Shown here: in pieces, positions 1-12,877 of the stretch
Numbering within the stretch: position 1 is the stretch's first letter
Layout: each line of letters opens with the position of its first letter
Assembly (NCBI GenBank): GCA_030674185.1
Contig: JAPXFY010000015.1
Location: 24,559,505 to 24,623,504 of the forward strand
Reading direction: 5' to 3'
Length of the DNA stretch: 64,000 nt
Origin: Monoplex corrugatus
Lineage: Eukaryota; Mollusca; Gastropoda; Littorinimorpha; Ranellidae
Translations under genes and position numbers: made by a program
Notes under the pieces: generated by a model
Databases searched by the model: none
Seen by the model: only the letters and a program-made list of their open reading frames with translations
Told to the model about the DNA's origin: nothing

Positions 1-526
1 CCACAGTTCACTAAGCCATGAAATCATTCCTTTTCCCCCCCTGTTGATTGTGACCTAAAATTTTGTTTTTTACTGTGTTCGTATCACTGGTATCACTTTC
101 AACAGCGTCACCACTTTACCTTGGAACAAGTCTTCTGTATTATAATGAATAGAAAACAAAAAGCCTTGAAGAATAGACAAATATCTTTCACAACAACGCA
201 TCAATAAACACTGGATAAAATCTGACCAATGACTGTAAAAGCATTATCAAAATCATGACTGGCTGTTAATGGAACTGTAGTTATAAATGATGTCAGATTT
301 TGACATAACGTGTTTCAAACTTTCCCTCTGTCAATACATGCTATTGTCTAAATTCAGCATAGCTATGTCAGCTTTAATTACAATGGATAAGAAACAAAAA
401 GATAAACATAGCATTGAAAATAAAGCCAACTCCAGTGCACAACACATACACATCACACAGTATTCAAAAAAAAAAAAAAAAAAGAAAAGAGGGGGAGGTA
501 AAGTGCAGGATGACGCAGTCTATCAC
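1..526. other. Mitofusin intron; no further exon seen
   Basis: I looked for the next mitofusin exon (a block resembling PLLP and SLNYDLN) on the minus strand and found none. The stretch is AT-rich with a poly-A run near 467-485. Confidence 0.5.
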
Positions 527-629
527 CTGCAAGAAACATCTCCATGGAGTTGAGACGTCGCTGAATGCTGGCTGAGCATCGACCCATCATGTTACGACAT
601 ATCATGGTCTCCAGGAATAAGTGTAAATC
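527..629 (-). CDS. MFN2: Mitofusin coding exon 12 (residues 475-508), last exon in window
   Basis: It encodes [20 protein letters not shown], then [15 protein letters not shown]. It corresponds to the ELHxHIEEGLGxNMSxRCS region but is less conserved than neighbouring exons. It ends phase 1 at GTGATA (526). The remaining gene (HR1 end, membrane anchor, HR2) is beyond base 1. Confidence 0.85.
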
Positions 630-3600
630 CTTGCAGAGTCCAAGGCACATGGTACAAAAGGTACAACACACATTCAGGCTTGAGCAATATATGATTCAAA
701 TACTCATAAAGATGCCAGATAATTAGTGCATTCTGTCCCCATTCACAGCATTTGATTATATCAAGGCTAATTATCACATGTACAGTGAAGCAGCTGCTTT
801 TCTTGTAAAAAGCTTTCTTTGCCAAAACTTTACTGTTTTATAACTGTGACTGAATTTATCTAATTCCAAAATAGGACAGACTGCATCTCAAGCTTAAACA
901 AAACTGCAAGATGTAGGGTTATACACGTATAGGTTTATGGGAACTTTGTACATGGCTGATGAGGTATGGAATCATGCGTGTGTTGTAAAGTCTTACTGAG
1001 TTGACTGAAAGACCATGCTGTGAGGGACTTGACTATAGAAAGTTGGATCCAGCCAATGGATTTTTTCATGTAAATCAACACTTACTCATTGTTCTTTTAA
1101 TCTCTTGATAGCCTCTGATGAACTCCTTCCTCAGCTGACAAACCGGTTCGTCACTGACACTCTAATGTCGGTCTGTTGCCAATATTTTGTCTACATTTCT
1201 CTGCGTGCAAATAATCAGCTCACTATCGGGAAACTACAGTTATTCCCCTTTTCAATGATATACAACACATGACGCTTCTATGTGTTTGAAAAGGTTTGGA
1301 GCTGGTGCAAGTATTTTCTCAATCTCTGCAGCTTAAAGTTAATATTTTCTCATGGTCGTAAATGCTGGTTCATGCTTGACGAAGCTGTTGCCAGAACACT
1401 GATAGTGTACGTCTCTCATACAATTTCAAGCAGAGAAAAACGAAAAATGATACTGTAGAGAATGATAACAATGATGATGATTTTGTGCTTATAGTGAAAT
1501 CAGCTATACACCATGCAGCATGGGACCAATGACCTAGTTAAGACAGCCTCAGCAGTCAAGGACTTGAAAAAAAAGGTAAAAACTTAGCTGACTGCTATCA
1601 GGCAGATGAGCCATGAAGGAAATGCGATTTTAATGGTGTGACTCAACCAAGACAAGAACATTAAACTGCAATCTTGTCATATACACTCTTATCAGATGTG
1701 AAAACTACTGTCAAAAAACAGCAAATTATACATACAAACAAACAAACAAAAATACTGCTTGACTAACCTTCTTGTAGACATTCAGAAGCATCTGGTCAGG
1801 ATGGAAGGGCCGATCAAACTCCTCTACCAGAAGTGACAGACGACGAATCTCGTCATTCAGAGCAGATGCCACCTGATTTTAACACATTATAACATAAGCA
1901 AGGGATAACTTGGGATGCTTAAAATAGAACGGTATGCTATAACATATACTTTACCAATACAAATTTACACTGTGCATATGTGAACACATACATCAACTCA
2001 TATATCTACATGATAAACATCAATCCTCTAGAGACCTCCTCTGAGTGTGTGAGTATCGACAACAAGACCTTCTCTTACTCATAACAGACAAATGCACATT
2101 TTCTTCTCTTCCTTAACCCGTCTGCTTGTATTATCACTGGTGTCAGAGAGATAAAGCCGACAGTCAGCAGCAAGCTAGATAGTATAAGAGGAAAAACACT
2201 GTCCAGAACTTCCCTGGTCTGCCTCTTGATTTACATTTAGGAGTTTTGTGTTTTACGCTCGTTAAGCCAGCTGGTGAGGCTGCATTCCAGTCAGATGACC
2301 AAACCACTTCATGTTGTGAATACGATGGTGGATTGACATTCCCACCATTTTTCTTGGCGTTTCTGAACAACGGTAGGGATAGGACACAGCCCTTTATCAA
2401 CCTGGATATGACTTCAAACCATTCAGCGAGTCCTGCTAGTGTGCAGACTGCACTCATGCCATTTGTATAGATGGATCTAATGTTGTCTAAAAGTTGGCCT
2501 TTGATGTTAAACAGCTCTAGTATTCTCCAAAGCTATTCTTCATTTACCTTGTCAAATGTCTTTTTCTGGTCTACAAAGAGCAGGATCTATTTTTTATTGT
2601 GCTCAATTATCTTTTCAAAAATCTGTCTCAGAGCAAAAACAGCATCTGCAAAAACAGCATCTGCGCACATTTTCCTTTCTTGAACCCCATCTGTGCCTTG
2701 ATCAAAAAGTTCTATGTGGCATTGTCTCTTTTGCAGCCTTTCTTTTTCCAGATGGGGACTACTACAGCTTGTTGCAAGTCTTTTGGGACTCTCTGTCCAT
2801 ATTTTTTAATACTGTCATTAGCCATGTGATTTTCCTGTCTACACAAGCTAGGATGGCTTCTGTTGATATTCCATTTATTCCTGCAGCTATATTTTTTAGG
2901 CTGATCTTCAATGCCTGTTGTTGGGAGTTTTTCTTCTACATGAGTTAGCTGAAAATGGTACAACGCATTTCCCTGACTGACTGGGTTGAGGAGTAGGCTG
3001 GAGTATTCCTGCCATCTGTTTCTGATGCTGCCTTCATCACTAAGGGAATTTCGTCCTTTGTCATCGATGACCATTGTTGGATTGTACAGTTCACCTCTTA
3101 ATATCAGGCTGAATAATATTACAGAATTGCTAGAGTGAAAAGGGAATAAATGCTTGCCTTACCTTTCTTTCAACATCCTCAACCATGACCTTGATTTTCT
3201 CTTTGACCTCTCGAGTCAAAAGGTCAAGTTGCTTGATAAGAAAGTCCAGTTCATCAGCTCGCTCTTGACGTAATCGCTGCTGTGACCCCCTGTCCAGACA
3301 AGAAAACAAGATAAGGTTCCATTCTACTGATCACGTTAAGTTGGCAAGAGATGAAACTATCTGTCACCATTCTCTGTAACTGAGGAAGCATCCAGCAATT
3401 TGAATACATAAATCAAATCATGGGCTGGGAAGATCACTTTTTATGCCATTTACCTTCGGAAAAGAAATTTTATCGAATGATCTAGCAGTTTTAAGAATCA
3501 TGCTCTCTAGTCTTAGCATGACCTTAGTCAAGCTCAATTCTACATCAGTCAAGTCAACCTGACCTTTCTCTTTCTTCATGTTTGCCAACGCAATTCTTTT

Positions 3601-4754
3601 CCATTACCAATTTCAGGTTAATAATTTTTTTCAAGGGGGATGAAAGTGAAGTGGTGATTTGGTAAACTGTTGTGGATTTTCTGAAACAGGAAACAAAACT
3701 GCTCAATTCCTGCTATTATAACAAGTTCAGAAAATAGCATTTTTAGCATAATACTACAGAAAACAAATGGTCATGATGAATCAGTAACTTTTATGACTTA
3801 CTTTCCTTTGAATGTTGTTGTCTCTATATTGCACAATGAAATCAAGACAGTATTCCACCACTCTGACTTGAAACACTTGTAATATTTATTCAGACCTAAA
3901 CATGTAAGACACCCCTAACTGTCCTACATACATGACACATACATAGCTAAGATCCACAAATAACTTGCACAGAAATACTTGCTGACACATCTGTGATACA
4001 GACACCGGGTCTATGTCAATCAGTAAATAATCCTTCGAACAATTCAAAAACAATTACAACTGCAATCATGTAAACTAACAAACTAAAAGCAGAGTCACAA
4101 CTCTTCCTTGTAACTATATTACACAGAACACCTAGAACATAAATAAAAATAAAATGCACACTCACTGTAACTCATTGCTTGTTGTGAACACCTGACCCAT
4201 GACTGACCGCAAGTCACAGGTAATGCTCTTACCACGATCTGTGTGCTGCTCAAATTTGGTCTTCACTGCTGAATTGGAGATACAAACCTGTATAATACAT
4301 TCACAATTCAATTTCAGTATGTATTATGTACTGTTGCACATGGATGCTGTCAGTCTATGCCCAAAACCTATGTGCGAAAAAGACCTTATTCTGATTTCTT
4401 CCTTTGGAAATGATTGTGCTTTCACCTTAATCCCCCACCAAACAGAAGCATTCATTGAATCAGTTTGTTATTGATTTTTCATATTTCATGACCTATCTAC
4501 ATATTATTAAGTACAGGACATGACCTATTGTATCTGAAAATTATAAACAACAAATAATATGAAAACATATCCTGATATAGACAGTGATCAGCAAATTAAG
4601 CCCAACAGCAAAATGATTAAAAACTGTATAATGGGTACACTAACCCAGAATAAAAGTGGACAGAGGTATAAAGGGCAAGAGATGTGTATATGTGCGTGAA
4701 TATACAAGAGAGAACGAGAAAGAGACAGACAGGGACAAAGATAGATAGACAGAT

Positions 4755-4827
<73 letters not shown>

Positions 4828-5004
4828 TGTGTGTGTGTGTGTGTGTGTGTGTTTGTGTCTGTGTATGTGTGTGTGTGCTAGTGAGTGGGTGTGGGAGAGT
4901 GTGTGTGTGTGTGTGTGTGTGTGCGTGTGCATGCTTGCGCATGAGAGAGACAGACAGAGACAGACACAGAGAGAGAGAGAGACAGAGAGCGAGAGAGAGA
5001 GAGC

Positions 5005-5094
<90 letters not shown>

Positions 5095-8000
5095 ATGAGA
5101 CAAATATGACACAATGACAAAAAATAAAACTATTAAAAAAAAAACAGAAAGAGAAATGCAATTTTTCCAATTACATCTGACTTCTTGATTTCACCTCAAT
5201 AACCTAATGATGAATTCTTCTTCTGTGAATTTTTTTTGGTGACAGGATGACACTGAAGGTGAATGAAGTGAAAGACAAAATAGTCAAAGCTGTCTTTCAC
5301 AAAATGATCAGCAGTCTTAAAATGGCAAAGTTGTGCAGCAACATGCAATAAAAACCCCTCTGAAAAAAACACTTGCAAAAGACACGAGCACTCTGTGACA
5401 CATTTCCAACAGATGCACTGCAAGTAAGTCAAATATCAAACTAACAATAAAAATAACTGGGGGATTACATATCTGAACATGGATCATACAGTTCAAAGTA
5501 GTTCCAGACAGAATTCAGAACAAGGAGTTCAAGCTCATAAAATATTGGTATTCCTTCTACTTGGCATTCAGACCAACAAATCAGTTCATGCTCAAACAAT
5601 GTCATCAACAATGGTTCAAAACAAACATTACCATAAATATAACATTTCAAAAGCTTATTTGTGGCTACTTATCAAAATTGAATGAAAAACAAAAGAAGTC
5701 AGGCAGTGATAAACTGATTCAAATGACAATGGTGGTAGTAAGGACATGAGTTTGTATTATTTTTCTTTTGGTTCATTTTGCCAAATCACAATGAACAAAG
5801 GGAGATGAACATCTGTATTCTATTCCAGTTTAACTTTAAAAGTTCATTTTGGATGTGGGAGAGAAAACTGATATTCCCATTTGAACTGAATCTTTAAGTG
5901 AAGTAATCTGAATACTGGATAGCAAAACAAATGCAAGATGCAAAAATCATGACACAAATAAAACTTATAGCACACAAACTAAATAAAATCAACAAAAAGT
6001 AGGCCTGTGCCAAGGAAGGCTGTTCTTGAACTCACTTTTGTCTGAATAAAAAAAATTAAACTGCAAAATCAAGCGGTGAAAATTGTCCCAAAAGAAATGC
6101 CGACATATTTATATAAGCAATGAACAGCACTATTTTTACCTAAATACATGTCTGGCTATACAGTTGCCATGCTGGACAGTGAACATTTCAGAGCTGGTAG
6201 GTCACCCTGTCTTGGACATTTTTAGTGGCTTATCTTGAGAGGAACCAAAAGTAGCCCTGACACAGCATCATGGTCCAGCCCCTAAAACTCCTCTGCATAG
6301 GCATCCAATGGTCAAACCCCACACAATTCATTCTGATGGATCCAACCAAATCAGCAGTCCCACTGTGTACCATGGCAAGTTTAGCCAAACATGTATTCAG
6401 TTAAAAACACAACTTTTGGCTTCATATACTGTATCATGTCCTTTTCTCCCACTGGATGAAGCAGCATGGAAGTTTGAGTCTTTTTCTCCTAATTTTCGTT
6501 TTTGTTGTTTGTTCATTTGTGATCTTACGTTTACGCTTGACAAAGGCCAGTTGGCTGAAAATTTGCACCTGTCTTGTCTGGTTGTATGAAATATGCATTC
6601 TGATTATATTTTCGTGCTTCTCTGGTTTCAGAGTTTATGTGAGACAAACCCGAACAAAGATGAGCGGGGGTTTGACAAGCGCACATGCATTTGCATACAT
6701 ATAGGGTGCTAGGGGCTGGACCATGATGTTCCAGGGCAACCTCAGCGTCGTAATGCTCACAGTCCAACATGGTACACTATTTGAAGCAAAAATGACAGCT
6801 TAAGTGATAATAGCATTCAGACATTTAGTATACCTTAAAAAAAAAAACACAGTCAGGAAAATTTCAATCTTGAACGCCTATGCTGAATAAAATTGTAAAC
6901 ATCCTTGTATCTTTACTGCATCAGATTTAACTGAAAAACAGAAATTTACTCATTGCAAATTTTGTTCTTAAAGTACACATAAACAACACAAAATACTTAC
7001 TTCAAATTTGTTTTCAAAGTTGGCAAATTCGAAAATCCTGGCCTGAAATCCTCGTGCAAGAACACGATCTGAAATACACATTTAATTATGAAAAGAATTT
7101 TGGTTGTAAAAATACACATTTTATTATGAAAAGAATTTTGGTTGAAAAAAAAGTCTTCTCTCTTGTTTTTGGATATTTTCATGTAATATGAACTGAATTA
7201 AAAGACAAACAGTTCATTGATTTCTACAGTACAGCAGCTTGATCAGTTTGTACTTAATTTGTAGCCTTTGTCTCCCCTTACAATATAATTATGACACCCC
7301 CACAAACAACACACACACACACACACACACACAATCATGCTATAAAACCACTTTTCTCTACATATAAAAACTGAACCTTGAATAAACCTCAAGCACACGC
7401 ATTTGCAAAGAAACCGCTTTTTGGCATTAACATGTCAGCAATACAATTTTGCTTCACTTATTTTTTGGTAAGCACAAACCAACATTATCGTCACTGTGCT
7501 TGTCATTACTATTATCATATTCTTCTAATCTAATGTTGTTATTAGCATCATAGAAATCATCAATTAGTAGTAGCAGCAGTAAGAGTAAGACTAGTATGTC
7601 GATTAGTAATAGCAGCAATAAGAGTAAGACTAGTATGTCGATTAGTAGTAGCAGCAATAAGAGTAAGACTAATATGTCGATTAGTAGTAGCAGCAGTAAG
7701 AGTAAGACTAGTATGCTGATTAGTAGTAGCAGCAATAAGAGTAAGACAAGTAAGTCATTATAGTAATTAAGTTGTAATTGCTGTTAGAGTTGTTTATGCT
7801 CACCTGGTGTGGGGATACCTGAGTCATCATGCAGTCTAGACACTAGAGTTTCCCGTGCCGAGACAAAGAAGACTCTGTCTTTTGCCTCTCTCTTGTCCAC
7901 CACCTGCAGTTCTTCAGCCAAGAACTGGGTGTTGTAGTCAATATGCTGCTGCTTCACCTGCAACATTTGCACGCTATGTAACAGCATTTGGTTCTAGAGT

Positions 8001-10809
8001 GTCCCTACACATTGGCCATATTGCTAAAAGAAAATATTCTATAAAATTCTGTTGAATAAACATATGACTCTCTAATACTGAATTTGCAATTATTTCCTAC
8101 TCTTGCCTTGTATAATGACAGAAAACAGTGCCCAGCGTTTAGGTTATCACAGGATGCAAGCTGAAATCTTCACCTTCTAGCCTGAAGAGTCTGCTGTTCA
8201 TGCAAACATATAACCTCCCTATTCCTTTCAAATCTTTTCTTCCACAGCTTTGTGTCCCCTTGCAGCTATGCTCTTTTTTTTCTTAATCTCTATTTATATC
8301 AACTGTGATCATCGTTGAGCACCTGCTTATGTTTTCTACCATAAGAAAAGCACACATCAAGAGGTAAGATGCAAGGGCTCTTTCAAAATACATTAGATCA
8401 CCTCCGACCAAAGTGTAGTAATACAAGCAAAAAAGAAATTTTTTTTTAAAAGTCTTGACTGGACATTAATGCACCACACAACAGGCCTGCAAAGGGGAAA
8501 TTGTCTCATATCAGCTGAAGAAAGGCATGTCTATGACCAAAGTGCATGTCTGTGTGTCTGTGACAAAAATATACTAGCAAGATTTTCTCAGCTGTTTCTT
8601 GATTGAGCTTTATCATATTTTGGTCAAAGATTCAGACCACTGAGGAGAAACAAACACAAAATTCTGGATGGTGTCAAGGCCTAGGTAACACAAACCAAAA
8701 GCATGCATAACATCAGCAGCTTTAGTACTTTTGGGAAACTTCTGACCATGTTTTCATTGTTGTGACAATGTACTACTGTTGTAATGGCTTGTCCATTTTG
8801 TTTTATTTTCAACATCCCCCAAATTGCATTTCAAATATTTAATTTTTTTCTACAACACTGCATGACTAGGGACCTCACAGTATTATACTATGCTGTTACA
8901 CCCCGAGGATATACATATTTTTCTCTCCAACAGTTTGTTCAAACACTAGTCACATGGTTTGAAAGTCAGGAAAAAATCAAGACATCACTGCTGACACAAA
9001 CGTGGGTTTGTGTTAGGAAGACAGGCTCAAGCTTCCCTTGATCACGCAGTGCTACTGTCACAATCTATATAACATTCTTTGTTTATAATATAAAGAACTG
9101 TTGTCAGTCATAGACACGGCATAAGCAGGGAAGAGGTTAAAATAATGATTTTATGTCTACACAAACTCACCTAAAAATCTATCACCTAAGGAAAAGCACT
9201 GAGAGTGACTGTAAATGTCTACGCTATAAACCAAATGAATAATAGTTCATACACTTACATGACATGGCAGGATCTATGGAATAATCATAACTTATTTTAT
9301 GATTCACAGCATAGGCAAAACTTGATTAATGCATGTATTCCTCTTTCTTACTCAATAATCAAGAGATCTTCATTCTTATTCTTTGATGTCCAATATAAAA
9401 AAGTCATTAATAACTACACTAAAATACAAAAATATGAATATGTTACTGCTTGTTTTGTCAAAACACTACATATGACAAAACAAACAGTGTTCTGTATGTT
9501 TATATGAAATCAGATTTCAAATAAAAACACTTTAAGCAGAAAAGAAACATATTATTCAAACTTCAGTAACTTGGCATAAAAGCATTCTTATGATGAGCAA
9601 GTCAATCAGTGTTATCAAAAACTGTCATTCACCTTATCAATATCCTCTTCCCCTTCAGACACATCCCATCGATTTTGCAGAACAAACACGTTTGGCTTGG
9701 ACAGGCGAGAGCTGACCTTGTGAAAGAACTTCTTTTCCTGCAAAACAAAAGAATGAGAAAGTTAAACATAGTATGATAGAACTCATGATTAACCCTTACA
9801 GTGCCAGATGATGTAATTAAAGTGTGCATCGCCATTGCCAGGGCGCATTTTCCCAATTAGGGTAATAATTCATAAAAAATTCCTGAAGCTAAAGGAGACA
9901 AAATAGACAATAACTCACTCAGCTCTAACAGCCTGATATGCGGACAGGCTCGGTGAAGTGCTTCCTTACTAAGGGCTTGATATGTGGATCTGACCTTCAA
10001 AAATTTCCACTGGTGACAGAGTGCTGTGTTGTGGAAATTGAAGTGGGTCATGCTAAAGCCTCATTACCACAGAGTAACATTTGACCACTGCGCATGGCGA
10101 GTGACCTATGACCGGTCAGCCACAGAGCTATCTTTGTGCTGACCCCTTTCCTGTTTACCACGAGAGAGCAATGGCGTCTCAGCTGCAAACGAGTTGCGCT
10201 CACAGCGGTCGAACAAGACGTGTTTGCACTTTATGTCGGGCAAAAAAGTCATTCTTACCGAGGGGTCTAACTCTGAAGATGCAGAACAGTATGAAGAAAG
10301 TGGTTTTAGCCCATCAGAAGGGATGGAATTGATGAAAATGTGTCCGACAGAGAAGGTGAAAGGAAGAGAGGGGTGGGTGTAGTGAGTGACACAGTGTGTA
10401 CCCGTGGCCTTCGTAGCGCGGTACTTATGCAAATAGCCCACTAGCTGATCTGACAGAGGTTGGTTTTGTTGTTTCATGATGAATGTCTGCTTGAAGATTT
10501 TATGTGTGTGTGTGTTTTCCTTTCAGTTATTCCTCCATACACAGACAGCAAAACACACAGGCTAAACTTGTATGGCATTACAGACCACGCCCCCATTCAT
10601 TTTTTGACCAAATATTCAGTGACCTGATTATGAAGCACATGGTTGATGAAACAAAGAGATTCAGTGATCAAAGCCTTCAGGCATAAGGGGAACTAGCAAA
10701 ATAGTTTAAAAATGGAACAGCAGTGAATGAAATGCATGTGTGTGTGTGTGTGCGTGTGGTGTGTGTGTGGTGTATGTGAGTGTGTGTGTATGTGTTTGTG
10801 TGCGTGTGG

Positions 10810-10855
<46 letters not shown>

Positions 10856-10994
10856 TGTGGATAAGTGTGTGATGTGTGTGTGTGTGGTGTGTGTGTGTGT
10901 GTGTGTGTGTGTATACATCTGCACTTTTATGTGCATGTGGATGTTTGTACTGTGTGTGGATGTTTGTACTGTGTGTGTGCACTCTGTGTATGTG

Positions 10995-11068
<74 letters not shown>

Positions 11069-12699
11069 TGTTGTGTGTATGAATGTGTTTGTATGGTGTG
11101 TGTATGGATGTGGGTGTCTGGGTGTGTCTGTGTGTCTGGGTGTGTGTGTCTGTGTGTTGAGGTTATAGTTTTGAAATCTTGTGCTGTGCTTATTTAGTCA
11201 AACAATAATCATATGTTACTGTTTCAAGAATGTGTGCTTTGTTAATATTTTTCATGAATTTTCCAATTCCATTCAAGCACTTGGTATGCTGAAGCCGACT
11301 ACAAATCGCCAAGTAGTCAGCAGCATATTGCTGACTTTAGCTGAATTGTATACAGTAGAAATCTCAGGTAGCCATTGTTCACTCTCTACTGGGATTTTCA
11401 ATGTGATTTATGTGGAAAACTGTCCACTTTTCAGGAGCAGTGTGAACTTTACCACTATCCAATTGCAGCCACCCTCAATTTTGTTGTCACAAAAACATAT
11501 TTTCTCTCATCACCACCTACAGAAAGAGAACTGTAAAAGTTACAACTTTGAAACTCTGTAATATGCTTATTCAATCAAACAATAATCATGTGTGGAAATT
11601 TCAAGAGTGTGTGTTTCCTCATTATTTTTTAATGATTTTTTTAAACACCTGTACAAACCGCCTGTATACAGGAGAATGTGAAATGACAAATCGACAAGTT
11701 ATCAGTAGTAAGTTATTGATTTTAGTTTATTTGTAGGGAATAGAAACTCTCAATTAGTTATTGTTTACTCTCTACTGGTATTTCCAATGTGATTTATGTG
11801 AAAAACAGTCCTCTTTTCAAGAACAGTGAGAACTTCCCTTATATGCTCTTGTGATCACCCTCATTGTCATTACCATGAAAACATACCTTGTTTTACAACT
11901 GGCAACAAAAAGAGTACCATAAAGGTTACAGCTTTGAAACTTTGGAAAATGCTTGTTCAATATGATGATAATCATGTGTCAAAATTAAAAGAATATGTGT
12001 ATAGCCGCTATATAAATATTGCAATTATTTTTTAATGATTTTTTTAAAAACCTATACAAATGCCCAGTATACAGAGGAATGTTGAATTCCAAATCGCCTA
12101 GTAGGGAGTGAGTTAACATGTTGAATAAAGTTTGTAGCAAAATGATTTCTCTTCAAAATGACACTCACAGAAAGACATAATATGAACATTTGAATTTTTG
12201 GTGAAATATTTTATTTGTACTCACCAAATTTGCAGAAATTTTGCACTCAGTGGCATGATACATTCCAAAGTGAAACAAAAAGCAATCCTAGATCCATGTT
12301 ATTTTGAAGCACACCAATTCAAAGAGAAGAGTTCCCATCACTGAAGAAATGAAGAAATAAAAAAAGGCACAAAAAAACAAACTATTTACAGATTACGGAT
12401 GTCCGACTCAACTACTGTCGGCATCTCCACAAACTAATCTTCAAGCCAATATTTGAGTTTTGTGTGGTACTCCATGAAACAAGGAGAAGCACCTTCATGT
12501 CCCCTTTTTTGGTGACCTCAAGGTCAGTCTCCTCCTTCACTAGTCTGTTGGCTTTGATGGTACCACAACAGCTGATGTTCTGCCTGAAGAGGTATCTGAA
12601 ATCATACACACAAACACACACAGCAATAAGTAACATGTGACAAAATATGTAACTGCACCATAAGCAGGATGAACAAGCAAAATAAGTAACATAAACACA

Positions 12700-12757
<58 letters not shown>

Positions 12758-12811
12758 ATAATCACCACCACCCACCACCATCCCACCCCTACATCACCAC
12801 CACTATCACAA

Positions 12812-12877
<66 letters not shown>

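Noticed and set aside
2246..2470. Plus-strand ORF opposite the RT relic
   Set aside because: It is a shadow of the minus-strand retroposon remnant.
4588..5170. Long Ser/Leu- and Arg/Glu-repeat ORFs
   Set aside because: They are translations of (GA)n and (GT)n microsatellites in several frames, not genes. The same applies to all Cys/Val and His/Thr repeat ORFs at CA/GT tracts elsewhere.
7454..7735. Leu-rich 13-residue repeat ORF on the minus strand
   Set aside because: It is explained by the 39-bp minisatellite; no start context or homology.
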